DNA of 64,000 nucleotides from Apostichopus japonicus (lineage: Eukaryota; Echinodermata; Holothuroidea; Aspidochirotida; Stichopodidae): positions 15,398,001-15,462,000 of the forward strand of contig NC_092573.1 of NCBI RefSeq assembly GCF_037975245.1, written 5' to 3'. The notes under the pieces are model-generated. The model did not search any database and was not told the DNA's origin. It worked only from the letters and a program-made list of their open reading frames with translations. The position numbers and the translations under genes are program-made. Positions 31,290 through 43,350 of the stretch are shown here, piece after piece. The stretch's first letter is position 1. The number at the start of each line of letters is the position of its first letter.

Positions 31290-34015
31290 GAAAACAATAC
31301 AATCACTACAGTACTTCCTCATAGGTACAAACAGTTTCAGCCATTTTATCCTTGGCACTTACATAAAAGCCAAAAGAACAGTTTTATATTGTTCAGCAGT
31401 CAAATATAGCTACCGGAATATCCTTGCCTTGAAACCTAAAACAGGTTAAATACACATTTTGGTCATTTTGGTACGTGAACAAGTTTGACCAAGTTCGACC
31501 TTTACCTCCTTTAATCACGTGACCTTTGTCATATTACATTAATTAATTGGATGCAAACTTGCACAGTAAGATGTCCCGCATGGGATGAGCATTGCTGCCA
31601 TATTGTTATTTTCGTAAGCTCATAGTAGCCGATATGCTTTTTTTGATAATTGACCTCTGACCTTTGACGTCATAAGTCACAAGGGCACCACATCTCGTCC
31701 CCCCATGTACAGACCTCTTAGTTTGAAGTAAATCGACTTAACGGTCTAGGAGCTCGTGACCCTTTTTTTGTTCACAACCCAGTAACATTTTTATACCACT
31801 TGAAAAGTACACCCCATTTTAATGTGACAACATACTGTAACCCCCAACCCCCCCCCCGCCCATCCCAATTAACTCAGACCAACCCACCAGGTATCAGTTC
31901 AGTACTTGATGGATGTTAGGTGGGCAATTATTTCAGTACCAATTTTGCAAAAATGCTCGATAGAGTACAATATCTCATCCCAGTTGTACACTACGTTTAG
32001 GGATGAGAAGTTCGATCAATCTTACTCGAACAATAGCGTACTCACCGAATTATCTTTCTCATCCACGTGTGGTTGGGGTAATGGTTCTTTTCTCTTCTGT
32101 TTGGATAAATTAAAAAAGTCTATATAGTTAGTAGATTCGTGAATCTAGGTCGTGTTCTCTTTCAGCGATCAAAGTTTTTGCAGTTAGTGTTTGTGTTATG
32201 TTTTATGTTAGTGTTTTGGATATATCAGCTGCATCATGCGAATGTAACGTTGTTGAATCTCTGTTTTGCCCGTAACACTAAATATGACGATTTCACGAAA
32301 TGAAAAATCGTAAATACCTTTTAAGTATATAACTAGTGCTGAGATTCAAAGCCATACAAACGTAGCATCAAATGTTTAAACACCCTAGTTATCTCATATA
32401 AGCTACTGTTGGCTTTGCAATCCTTGGGTATAAATAAATTAAACTGACGTCGGATCTTTATCGTACAAATGTTACAACTTTGTAGATTTCAGTATAGTAT
32501 CTCTCACTGAGTAATTTAACCCAGACGTAAATTTTACCATGGCGTGACCTATGGCAGTTTTGGCGGTGTATAGTCCTATGATGTAAGTATACGGATTAGT
32601 AAAACTGAAAAGACGACAGTCTAGTCCATCCACTCCGTAGTCGTTTTTCTTTTTAGGAATTGTATTTCTATGTGATTTGTCAAGCATTATCAAGTGAACT
32701 AAATCTCTTTGTCAAAATGGAGAAGTTTGAATGGGAAAGTTGTAAAGGAAGGGGCAATAGGATAACTGTCACAGGTAACCTCTTAGCCATCGTTGACATT
32801 GAATAATATCGAAAGCTTCTATTGGAGCGGTACAACCTTCAGAGTCTATAATTACTTTAGTTTGGTAGTTAATTATGCATATCTATCAAGTTATAGAATA
32901 GGTGCATCATCGTACTGAAACTGTGACCATTAGTGTAAATGTTATAGTTGCTTGTGGACTTTTATTTTGCGTACTTCAATTTGTTGCATTCACTTTCCTC
33001 AGTTATTTGATAAGTACGACACTTGACGTTTGCTTATATATGATCTCCTAGACAGCTCTTCGTCTACATGTGATTTACACATTGGGTTCTGTGAATGAAT
33101 TACATATCCTTGTACTGATATTACAACATTTGTGCCCCCACCACCCCACACCCAAAAAATATCTTTCAAAGTCTTCCCCTCCCCTGATAAATAAGAAGTG
33201 TAACTTATGTGAAAACATACTCTTTCAAATATAGTTATGTACATATGCTCTTTCACTGAATTATATTTAATTGTTGTAATTGAAATAGTCCCGTTGTTGC
33301 AAACTTAAGAAAATAGTTGATTAAAAAAATTGGCGTTATGTTGAAGAAACATTGATTCACGCAATGAACAGACGATTCACTTTGACAATTTGAAGGCAAA
33401 TTTTTGCCACCCCCCCCCCCAAGGGGGAGATTTACGTGGGGAACTTCTCTCTGCAGAGTGAGGTGGGAGTAGCTTAGGACTTTATGATAGTTTAGGACAC
33501 CTCTATACCGCCCCTCCCCTTAGGATTAAATAATCATGGAAAAGATTTTTGTACTTTCAAGTTGGGCTCGTTTGAACCTCCGAACAGAGGTTTTACGTAG
33601 GCTTACTTTAAAGGCGTGCAAAATGGGGTTGGGCATGGGTCCATAGTCCTATTGGGGATATATATAATCAGTGGGGAAAGAAATGGGCAACTCCTCCGGG
33701 TGTACCTCCCACCTTCAACCTCACACGAACATTCACTGATTGCAGTGAATTAACTGTTAAAAGGACGCGTGCTTCTCTAGACCTCTGAAGAAAATGAATC
33801 TTTCGCAATACAAGACAAATAATTGTAGTAAAAGTATGCTAATTGCCTAACGTTACATGCGTACGGAGTGTTTGCGCGGCTTAAAGAGTTAAGTAAAGTA
33901 TAACTAACGTTAGTATGATGAGTCTATGAGTACGGTGCTGGTATTCCACAGCCAGCGGCCAATCCCTCATGCTAGACTTGACCCTCATACTAGGTTGTTT
34001 TGACCCATTTCATCC
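31290..34015. other. Intron-like sequence without recognised genes
   Basis: Several poly-C tracts. A minus-strand open frame at 32472-32693 (about 73 codons, ending KSTKL) has protein-like composition but no motif I recognise and no clear acceptor, so it is not called. Confidence 0.4.
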
Positions 34016-34017
34016 AG

Positions 34018-35090
34018 TATTGGTTCGCACTCAATCTTTGGGAGTTGTTTGCATGTTGAGTCGACGAACAATTATTCCCATTAGTATTTTTAATTATTAA
34101 TTCGTGATTACCAGTTGTAATTTTCCCAAAAAGTGATTGATTTGTTTGTACGAAATATTATTTTGCTGCTATGAAAGACTTGTATGTTATAGTGACATGA
34201 TACTTGGTAAAAATGAGTTATTACTTCAAAATGATGAATTATTAATTTGTTACATTTAATGTCCTATTAATAAGTACCACACATGAAGAATTTTTAACAT
34301 GCAATTATATACAAATATTTATATCATCATAAGGAATTGTAACTTCTTAAAATGATTACTGAGCTGTTCGTACGAATCATTTGATTTAATGATATATTAT
34401 TACATTTATATTGAAACGTTACTTAGTAACACTGAAATTACTAATTTATTTGTTATGGAATTTCCCTGTTCATAAGGGAGTGTTTACAATTCTGAGCGGC
34501 GCGTACTTAGAATTCGTCCTCCCTTTACAATGGCTATTAACGTATGGAGAAAGTGGGCGTGGACTATTTACCGGCTGTGCTCCCGCCAGTAACGTACACC
34601 GCGCTGTTACAGTAGAACGCTGTTGTTCCCGCCTCATTCAAGTCGTTAATAAATTGTAACTGTGAAATAATATAGGCATTACAAAATAGAATTCCACTAA
34701 CTATTACAAATTTACAAAACATTGTAAATACTTAATGATTCCTTATTATGAATTAGTAAATTCAGTGTTATCAAGTAAGGTTTCATTACAAATGTAATAG
34801 TATATCATTAAAACAATTAAATTGTATTAACAAATCAATAATCATTTTAAATAAATAACAATTCGTATGAAATAAAAATGTGTATAAAATTGCATGTTAA
34901 CAATTCTACATGTGTGGTACTTATTCATACGACATTGATTGTATTTTATTACATCAAAATAATAATTCGTACTATATTGTTTTGGGGAAATTACAACTGG
35001 TAATCACGAATTAATAATTAAAATACTAGCGGGCTAAATTGTAAGTCGTCTCAACATGCACAAGCTCCCGAATATTAAGTGCGGACTTAT
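34018..35090. mobile_element. Foldback element with ~450-bp diverged inverted repeats
   Basis: 34018-34500 matches the reverse complement of 34640-35090; examples are 'ttcgtgattaccagttgtaa' at about 34100 and its complement at about 35000, and 'taagtaccacacatg' at 34271 with its complement near 34912. The arms differ by many substitutions, so it is old. The middle (34500-34640) is GC-richer and carries no gene. Confidence 0.75.
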
Positions 35091-35097
35091 CCAAATT

Positions 35098-35840
35098 AAC
35101 AGCTACATTATTCCGTGCATGGATACACAGTAAACTGGTAGACTGCATATTCGAACCAGGGTATAGCCATAGTATCTTCATTGCACATCCATGAGTTAAC
35201 GAAAGGACGCAAGGCTGTACTGTGGTATTTCATTAGAACCTTGTTTGTTCATAGTTAAATTTGTGACTCGTTCCATTAATGAACAATATGTTCAGCGATT
35301 CCGTTTCTCTGCTCTCCTGTATTGCATACAAAAGAAGAGGAATTGTGTCACACGAATATGGAGAGAGGGAAACCAGACTGCCTAGGCGTAAACAAACTAT
35401 CATGCAGGTGTTTTATTTACGGTTAAACCCCCTTCGCTATGTAAAACCTCCAAATCAGTTTTGTGGGTTTGTACTTTTTCGGTTTATGGAAAACTATCTG
35501 AATGGCTTTCTTTTACCCTACTGATCTAGGTTCGGGTATGACCCTTTATGGAAGGTCACGAGGTGGGCATGAAAGATGTCATAAAGGTATGGAACGCGGA
35601 AAGGGTCAACGTGAGGCACCGACCACTCAGAAATGGTCGCTTGCTCAAAAACCGTCCACTTAGAGATCGCCGCTCCATTTTTTAACGTGAGGCGCCATCC
35701 ACTCAGAGAGTGTCGTTGATACACAGACCGTCTACTCAGAGATCGCTGCGCAAACACAACAACCGTCGTCTTTTCAGGAACCGTCTATTCGAAATTGTCG
35801 TGACTAAGAAACCGTCACGACTGAGAAATGGTCGTGTGAT
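35098..35840 (+). repeat. Left terminal inverted repeat
   Basis: Contains an 81-codon frame (35279-35524) also present in the right arm; subterminal 'actcagaga' motifs lie between 35600 and 35840. Confidence 0.75.
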
Positions 35841-35939
35841 GAGCACGCGAGCACAAAATGAGTGCTCATATTGATATATTCAAAAAGGATTACATTCAAT
35901 TTTTTTTAATTATTTATTAGCTCTCATTGCGTGGAATGA

Positions 35940-36479
35940 CACAAAATTACACACACGAGATTTCGTTGTAAACTATGCAATAAAGGATTTAAACGTCATT
36001 TCAATCTTCGCTTATACGAATCCATCATTCACGCTAGTAATCCAAAAGCGGGTATGGTAAATGACCGCGAAGACGCTATAGACAATGACAGTGTGAATGG
36101 TAAAGAGCGTTATGTGAATACGCGTCATGTCGGCGTGAAATACAAACATCGTGAAAGTGTTTCGACTGATGACCGCAGTGAAGAGGACGATGACCTGGTG
36201 GATACTGAGGGAAGCAATGCACATAATAGTTCGGATGAGCCGAGTGAAACTTCAGACGGTACTGGCAGTAGTGGTAGTGAGGATGATGATGGTGACGACA
36301 ACGATGACGAGGATGGTGAACGCCCGTATGATGCCGTGGAGACTTGGATGCACTTGCTCGAACTCAATAAGGCAATGTCTAAGATATTACATCATGGACT
36401 GAAGAACAAAGACAAAAGTGGTGATGATGAGGAGGAGGAGGAGGAAGAGGAAGAGGAGGAGGAGGGTGATCATGTGTAA
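35940..36479 (+). CDS. Degenerate C2H2-like finger plus acidic domain
   Basis: The open frame runs from just after a stop at 35937 to TAA at 36477-36479. It starts with THTRFRCKLCNKGFKRHF and continues NLRLYESIIH. This is a C2H2 finger in which the first zinc-binding His is replaced by Tyr. An acidic, Ser-rich region follows, ending in a run of about 12 Glu, with LELNKAMSKILHHGLKNKD in between. The first Met is at 36054, after the finger, so the true start is uncertain. One frame over, the sequence continues VCVICGKNFDDL at about 36470-36505, a second finger-like C-x2-C start, followed by a diverged repeat of the LNKAM and acidic stretch (36510-36604). It may be a decayed multi-finger protein of the host element. 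Confidence 0.45.
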   Translation, partial: HKITHTRFRCKLCNKGFKRHFNLRLYESIIHASNPKAGMVNDREDAIDNDSVNGKERYVNTRHVGVKYKHRESVSTDDRSEEDDDLVDTEGSNAHNSSDEPSETSDGTGSSGSEDDDGDDNDDEDGERPYDAVETWMHLLELNKAMSKILHHGLKNKDKSGDDEEEEEEEEEEEEGDHV

Positions 36480-36695
36480 TATGCGGTAAAAACTTTGATG
36501 ACCTTGATCCAACTCAATAAGGCCATGACAAAGGTTTTCGTCATTGTCTGAGGAACAAATACGAAAGCGATGATGATGAGGAGGACGATGACGACGATGT
36601 GTAAATTGTCAAAGAGACGTTAGTGACTATACGATCGATCTGAAGAAAGAAATATCAAATGCTTTGTATCATATAGCATCACAAAACACCTAGGC

Positions 36696-36947
36696 GTGCT
36701 TGTTTGTGTCACAATGCCGATTCATTTCGATTCATTTGACCGACAACCCACAACGATACCAGGCAGAAACGAAGTTGTTCGTTACTACACACGGCCATTG
36801 CAATCGCTGAACTCTCATGTGTGTGAACATTACCATTTTTATTATCTCTTACATTGGAGTCGTAGACAAAATATGGAAGATATCGCAGGAAGGTTTACTG
36901 ATAAGGTTCACCGTAATATGTTCTTAAAATGGGGCAAAAATAAATAA
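36696..36947 (+). CDS. Unrecognised open frame in the 4.75-kb element
   Basis: 83 codons, ending RNMFLKWGKNK before repeated AATAAA motifs at about 36941-36952, which would suit a poly(A) signal. No domain is recognised. It may be the C-terminal part of the element's protein. Confidence 0.25.
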   Translation: MLVCVTMPIHFDSFDRQPTTIPGRNEVVRYYTRPLQSLNSHVCEHYHFYYLLHWSRRQNMEDIAGRFTDKVHRNMFLKWGKNK

Positions 36948-37799
36948 ATAAACGCCATAGACAAACATTTCAAAGCAAGCAAGTTTATTCTCTCCCTCCT
37001 AAATATATGAGCTTACTAACCGTGAATAAAACCAGACCGTCAAAGTGGAGACATATATCATTCTCAGTGAACATGCACTTTACGAAAACGGGTAAAAACA
37101 AATCAATACAAAATAGACACAAAGACACAGATTGCATGTTGAACGGAGAAAGGCCTGCTCATTCTGGATTATTTGTTGGCCTTAAAAAGAGCCGTTGAAT
37201 TTGATCAATCAGTTCATTAACTAACGACCTCTAATTGTTATACATAAGGCGTGTCCAGGGATACTAAATATACGCAAGTCTCGTTGTGATCATGAACGTA
37301 AAGGGTATTACAATAAGACATCTACATACCAGTCATTATTTTTATTTTCTTAAAGAGCAAAGGCTTATTCGTTATCCATGTTATTGAGTACCATTATAAA
37401 TACAGATACAAATTCAGCGACCTAAATTAAGTATGTTGGTCGTTTTAATACAATAGCCTATGCCTACGCTAAGATTATCACTAAAGTAACTAGGATTAAA
37501 GAGGAAACATTCTGGTCGTTTTTCCCCTTTATTCGTTACCGGTATTCAAGTGACCATTCTGTACGTGGACATTTCACGCAGGCTTTGTTCAGCAGGATGG
37601 CATATTGCGTTTAATCAGTTTAAACACTTAGACCTTCTTCCTCCCCCTCAATTAATATTACCTGAATATCACTTAATTTCCAATAATATGCTGGTTAATG
37701 GAATATAATGAGGAAATGTTGCTCGTTCTTAAAACGTTAAAATCCCCACACGATGACTGAGTTATAGGAGACAAAGAATTTCACCTTCATTTACTTAAC

Positions 37800-37802
<3 letters not shown>

Positions 37803-37837
<35 letters not shown>

Positions 37838-37890
37838 GTGGAGGGGGGGGGGGGGTGGAGAGAGAGGTGGAGAGAGAGAGAGAAAGAGTT
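37803..37890. repeat. (TA)n/(GA)n microsatellite
   Basis: TA repeats pass into GA repeats with a poly-G interruption. Confidence 0.9.
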
Positions 37891-37920
37891 GCTTGGTTGG
37901 CGCAGAGTGCTCTATGTCCG

Positions 37921-38075
37921 GTGGACAGAGCGGAATATATGTTGAGACTAGTTGAGACTAGTGGAACACTAGTAGTTGTAACGCGGAGTTTCACGCGTTT
38001 AGCGATCGTCAGACGATCGCTAAACTGAAGGTCTCTGGTCTCAACTAGTCTCAACATATATTCCGCTCTGTCCAC
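37921..38075. mobile_element. 155-bp element with perfect 38-bp inverted repeats
   Basis: 37921-37958 is the exact reverse complement of 38038-38075. Inside is a second palindrome (37998-38024, TTTAGCGATCGTC and its complement) and shorter hairpins around 'actagtggaacactagt'. TA-rich repeats flank both sides. It looks like a miniature inverted-repeat element. Confidence 0.75.
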
Positions 38076-38082
38076 CACATAT

Positions 38083-38127
38083 ATATATATATATTTATAC
38101 ATATATATATATATATATATATATATC
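38083..38127. repeat. (AT)n microsatellite
   Basis: TA/AT dinucleotide tract directly after the 38-bp inverted-repeat element. Confidence 0.85.
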
Positions 38128-38427
38128 AGTAGCTATATTATAGCATATTGAACAAGTCTTAAACAATATCTCAATATCTAAATATAATATTTTAATAATA
38201 TACCAAAAGTGTGGGCATATACTAATTTACCTCACGAATTACGAGTTTCTTCCCTGTCTCATTGCTGAAAACCTTCAAGAATATGATTTGAAATAAACCT
38301 GCTTAAAATAATATAATGTGATCTCATATAGGTAACGCACTTGTGGGCGATCAATACATATATACATATATCAATAGATATCATCATAAATCCAATTATA
38401 GTCGGGAATGACCTAGAACTGTGGGCG

Positions 38428-38660
38428 ATCTTGGTATAGCTACATCTCAGTTATAGGGAATTTTGGTCCGTTACAAAGCAGGATTGTACGGGTGAGATCA
38501 TTGATGGCTACATCTCAGTCACAGCGAATCTCAATCGATAACAAATTGGAAATGCATGGGTGCGATCATTGATGGCTACATCTTAGTTACAGGGAATTTC
38601 AGTCGATAACAAATTGGGATTGCACTGTGTGCCATTCATAATGGCTACATCTTACCGGGG
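38428..38660. repeat. 68-bp minisatellite, ~3.5 copies
   Basis: 'tacatctcag' or its variants recur at 38441, 38509, 38577 and 38646, with 'gcgatcattgatggc' and 'cgataacaaattgg' also repeated. Confidence 0.8.
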
Positions 38661-39099
38661 GTACATCACAAGTTGGGACACGGGTGCGATCCGGGGCCCT
38701 CCCTACTACTGACATCTCAGTTCCAGATCAAGATAACAATTAAGGTATCACGTTTCATTACTGTTTGCACGAACAAAACGTCACTTGCAAGCAAAAGAAG
38801 TTAACTTTTTCAGATGGCCGCACACGGGTTTGGGCGAGTCTCCAATGCCTTTAAGCAAATGTGCCATTCTTTTGTTGCTGAAACTGATTTTCACAAATTC
38901 CGCGAGTTGTAAAACATCGTTTTGATCCATTTTAATTTGTAATCGAAACTTCGATGAACGAGTGCGAACGGGCGACGGACCTGGACTCTGTGATTGAAAA
39001 GTTCACGCCCCGCCCACGATATAAATATGAGAGTTAGGCTGTCACTGAAATGAACGATTTCTGAGACGACCATCTCTGAGTGAACGATCTCTGAAGCGG

Positions 39100-39850
39100 C
39101 CATCTCTGAAACGACGATTTCTGAATCACGACGATTTCTCAGTCGCGACGATTTCTTAGTCATGGCCACTTCTGAATAAACGGTTGAGTAGACGGTCTGT
39201 GTATCAACGACACTCCTTGAGGGGATGGCGCCTCACGTTAAAAAATGAAAGGCTGCTTTATTTGAGCGGCGATCTCTAAATGGACGGTTTTTGAGCAAGT
39301 GACCATTTCTGAGTGGTCGGTGCCTCACGTTGACCCTTTCCGCGTTCCATACCTTTATGACATCTTTCATTCCCACCTCGTGACCTTCCATAAAGGGTCA
39401 TACCCGAACCTAGATCAGTCGGGTAAAAGAGAGCCATTCAGATAGTTTTCCATAAACCGAAAAAGTACAAACCCACAAAACTGATTTGGAGGTTTTACAT
39501 TGGGAAGGGGGTTTAACCGTAAATAAAACACCTGCATGATACTTTGCTTACGCCTAGGCAGTCTGGTGTCCCTCTCTCCATATTCGTGTAATGCAATTCC
39601 TCTTTTTTGGTATGCAATACAGGAGAGCAGAGAAACGGAATCGCTGAACATATTTTTCATTAATTGAACGAGTCACAAATTGAACTCTGAACGAACAAGG
39701 TTCTAATGAAATACCACAGTACAGCATTGCGTCCTTTCGTTGACTCATGGATATGCTATACTGATACTTTGCATATGGCTATACCCTGGTTCGAATATGC
39801 AGTCTACCAGTTTACTGTGTATCCATGCACGGAATACTGTAGCTGTTAAC
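39100..39850 (-). repeat. Right terminal inverted repeat
   Basis: Reverse complement of the left arm. Contains the 81-codon frame at 39660-39415 and the same subterminal motif cluster at about 39050-39240. Confidence 0.75.
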
Positions 39851-40549
39851 TTAGGACATTGGTGTTTGGAGCTATAGAATATAAGAACTAATGCCACAAC
39901 CGTTACCTTACGCTATTTGGTGTTTTTGTACGACAAAAATTCAAAATACACCCGTAATGCAGATTAGTGTATGACTAAATCGTCCTCCCCCCTCACCCCC
40001 CCCCCCCGCCCTGGTTGAAATACTCAGAGAGAGAAATACTGTATACTCTGTCACATCGGCAAAATATAACTCATATACGTGTAAGAAACAGGGAGCAGCT
40101 AGGTTCTTCAATGTTCAGTCTAGAAATGCCGCATTTTGTAGTAACACTTGCACGGAGAGAGCAAGGCAATCACATGATTAAGTTTCCGTCTAAATGTACC
40201 TCTTCATTCTTGAAGTAGGTTGTATCTTAGCTACAAATGCTATTGTTGAATACGACGGCTCAGAGAGGGCATTGGAAATTGACTACTCTGTCGAAACTTG
40301 TTGCGACATAAACGTTCAAAATATCGAGATGATAACGTCAAACTGACGGGATAAAAACAGTAATATTGGGATAGAAAGTAAAAACTTCGGAATAGATTTC
40401 GAGCATTTGAACTAATAAGTCCGATGTTTTAATATTTGTTCCACAGTCTTTGTTCAAAACTGCATGACAATGATGTTACAGAATATCAGTATGGACGATG
40501 AAAGAGACGTAGCGATGCTCAAGAAATATAAGTAGTTATAACTACAAAC

Positions 40550-40618
40550 CTCAGAGATTGTTTTGTTTCCATACACGCGTTCGGTTATCTGATAATACCT
40601 GGCATCTCCATGACTCAT
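40550..40618 (-). CDS. Exon 3, short tyrosine-rich exon
   Basis: A long pyrimidine tract and acceptor TTTGTTAAAG precede 40618; the donor GAG|GTTTGT (weak but usable) follows 40550. The 69-nt, phase 0/0 exon reads MSHGDARYYQITERVYGN then KTISE. The phases match exon 2 (ends phase 0) and the SH2 exon (starts phase 0). The tyrosines (YYQI, RVYGN) could be phosphorylation sites. The short length makes this less certain than the SH2 exons. Confidence 0.55.
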
Positions 40619-40827
40619 CTTTAACAAAGAAGAAAGAAGAAGAAGAAAAAAGAAGAAAACTAACAAACAACTACAGTTGTTAAAAACTTAAACAATATTG
40701 TATTTTGATATACCAAAAAAAAAACCGTATTACTGGTAAAATGGTACCTTTATCCTTCCAACTTTGGAACCACCAACCGTGAAACCTCCAACTGTGAAAC
40801 CTCCAACCGTGAAACCTCCAACCGTGA

Positions 40828-40854
40828 AATCATCATCATCATCGTCATCGTCAC

Positions 40855-40888
<34 letters not shown>

Positions 40889-40889
40889 G

Positions 40890-40970
<81 letters not shown>
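40828..40970. repeat. (TCA/TCG)n trinucleotide tract
   Basis: Interrupted tcatcg/tcgtcg repeat, preceded by four copies of a 'gaaacctccaaccgt'-like 15-mer (40775-40828). Open frames in it are repeat artefacts. Confidence 0.9.
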
Positions 40971-40974
40971 GGGT

Positions 40975-42310
40975 GTACACCTCTACCTATTGTAGATATC
41001 CTGTGGCAAGCGCATGATCGAAATCCTGCAATACCACATTGGCATTCATGGACTATACATTCGATTTCGGAGTATTACCACGTGATCTGAATTGATCACG
41101 AGCCCACAATCCAGCCTTGCGTTCACAGAGCAGTGAAAAAAACATTGTTTAGAACGACAGCTTACAGTCTATTAATTTAAGAATGCTATAAGCTTTCAGG
41201 ACTGAATTGATTTTGTTTTATATACCCTTGATATGGTGTATGCCGTAAAGCTTTTTAAGCAAATCAATGGCAAATGATTCCAATAAAAGTAGTTTTTGTT
41301 GAAAACTTAGTTACCATACATGATAAATGGAATGAAGTAATGTATGATACAGTCATCACACACTCAAAATCACTGAGTCTATAAATCGATGTTATAAAAC
41401 TTTGTCAACATGAATTGACAGTTTGAATCGACTCCCAAGGGCTCTTGTTGACATGTACTCAATATTTAGCAACGTTTTAGTGTTTTACGGGCATCAAACA
41501 CTAGAAAAGGTTAAGTATGTCATAAAGAGATTCTGTTGTAAGCCTTATTACTGCACAAAGCTGAAATAAACACATATGACACTGTAGTAACCGTATACAA
41601 TGATGTACGGTACTACGTGTTCGCATGCTTTGATATAGCCCATCCCTTCACGAAGTATTCAATCATGCCGGCTAGTCTTGTTATCTGTTTGATCACGAGT
41701 CACGTCTTCCTTTAATGCTTTACAGAATATAAAAATCGCTACCATCTATATCATCACATATTGTTTTTCATTAAATCATAACTTTGGGAGCTATATCCAT
41801 CCATCCATCCATCCATAAATCCATACATTCATTCATCCATAAATACTAAAGGGCGTCCTGGACCCTAATGAGTGGTATACTTCTTCCACGACTGAATGTA
41901 AAATATACTCACTGAATGCTTTTCCACGATAAAGGTGAGTGAAATACCGCCCCCCCTCCCCTTCCCTAGCTTGTACACGCCACTGTATATCACTGTATAT
42001 TTGATCCGTCTGTTTAGATTTTCTGTAGCTAAATGATGCAAAAGTAGTCTAGTATAACTGCAATGAGTTTAGAAATTGTTTCATCTTATCTTGCAACCCA
42101 ATTCAAATGTTTCCGTCATGGCAAACATGTAAAATCTAACAATATTTCTTTTAACGTTAACAAGTTAATAACAGTATTGTTGCTACAGTGTGTCGCGAAA
42201 GCTATTGAAATTTGGCATCCTTTGTGGAGGCTACACAATGGCGTGCTCAATTCGTACACACGAAAGGCAGGGACGCAGCCAGGGGGTGGGTGGGCAATGG
42301 GAGCGACCCC
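40975..42310. other. Intron-like sequence
   Basis: No recognised exon or element. A short (CCAT)n tract lies near 41797-41840 and a poly-C tract near 42306-42318. Confidence 0.45.
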
Positions 42311-42317
42311 CCCCCCC

Positions 42318-43350
42318 CATTGATATCTCGTCTGGAGTCCTGCATACGTGACATTAAGTCCTGGAGCATACAGAACAAATTAATGTTCAATGACTCTAAA
42401 ACAGAGGTCCTGCATATCTCTTCGAAATTCCTCAAGTGCCCAACATCACCTAAAATTGCAGTTGATGATTCATTCGTTGACACTGTATTGAAAGCTAAGA
42501 GCCTCGGAGTCATCGTAGATTGTAACCTCAACATGAAACATCATGTGAAGAACACCGCCTCCGCAGCCTCATTCGCATTATACAAGATCGGACAACTCGC
42601 CAAATACCTCGACCACAAATCTACCGAACGACTCGTTCACGCACACATTACGTCCCGCTTGGACTACTGCAACAGCCTCCTGTACGGCATTCCATCCACT
42701 GAACTTTCCAAACTTCAGCTCATTCAGAACTCGGCCGCCCGTCTTGTCACACGTTCCAAGAAGCACGACCATATTACTCCAATCCTCCGTGATCTGCACT
42801 GGCTGCCCTGCCATCTTCGCATTCGTTACAAAGTTGCCCTTCTTGCCTTCAAAGCTATTCACGGTATGTCCCCGAGTTATCTGACGGACCTCGTCGCTTC
42901 CTACTCACCACAACGTCGTCTCCGCTCGTCGTCCGAAACCCTTCTTTGTCGTCCTCGCAGGTGCAACACTAGATTCTACGGAGACAGATGTTTCAGCGCT
43001 GCAGCTCCCGAAGTCTGGAACAATTTGCCTTGGGACCTTCGTGAAGCATCTCATCTTAACCGTTTTAAGAAAGATTTGAAAACTTACCTTTTTAGCTGTT
43101 TTTAACTGTCACAGTATTTGCTTTTTTTTATATGGTTACTAGTTTGCTTTTTAGCCTGATTTATTTTTGTAGGTTACTATAGTCTTATCCTCTTAGCTGT
43201 TTTATCTGTATATTGTATTTCGTATCTTTTTGAGTTTGCATCTTTTGGTTTCTTAGCCTGGTTTATCTGTTGTTGACTTTCTTTTTACTGTACAGCGCTT
43301 CGAGATTTTTGGGAGGCGCTTTATAAGAAGTATTTATTATTATTATTGAG
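42318..43350 (+). mobile_element. 5'-truncated LINE, 3' half of reverse transcriptase
   Basis: About 260 codons with RLESCIRDIKSWSIQNKL, SRLDYCNSLLYGI, NSAARLVTR, HITPILRDLHWLP and RRLRSSSETLL, ending LKTYLFSCF at 43105. This region of the protein aligns with the LINE at 7.1-8.2 kb. The catalytic YADD box is missing, lost with the 5' end. The 3' end has a GGAGGCGCTTTATAAGAA motif and (ATT)n. The frame is uninterrupted, so it is a fairly recent insertion. It lies in the intron between exons 2 and 3. Confidence 0.88.

Larger units (their letters stand above)
35098..39850. mobile_element. 4.75-kb element with ~0.75-kb terminal inverted repeats
   Basis: 35098-35840 is the reverse complement of about 39100-39850, with about 85-90% identity by eye. 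The outer tips are TTAACAGCTAC and GTAGCTGTTAA. The inner part of each arm holds many short motifs built on 'actcagaga' and 'accgtc', a subterminal repeat structure. Inside are a zinc-finger/acidic frame, another open frame, a hairpin and a minisatellite. No transposase motif is recognised. No clear target duplication was found. Confidence 0.68.

Noticed and set aside
30685-31358. Overlapping long open frames with HPSI or WMDG repeats
   Set aside because: They are translations of the GGAT tetranucleotide repeat in several frames and strands. Only the SH2 part at 30498-30692 is real coding sequence.
32472-32693. Protein-like 73-codon minus-strand frame (GLDCRLFSFTNPYTY)
   Set aside because: No clear acceptor, no recognised family and an in-frame stop shortly upstream; possible but not supportable.
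35279-39660. 81-codon frame present in both arms of the 4.75-kb element
   Set aside because: It is duplicated because it lies in the inverted repeat; no motif and no other evidence of coding.
40750-41090. Poly-Ser and poly-Met/Thr frames
   Set aside because: Trinucleotide-repeat translations.
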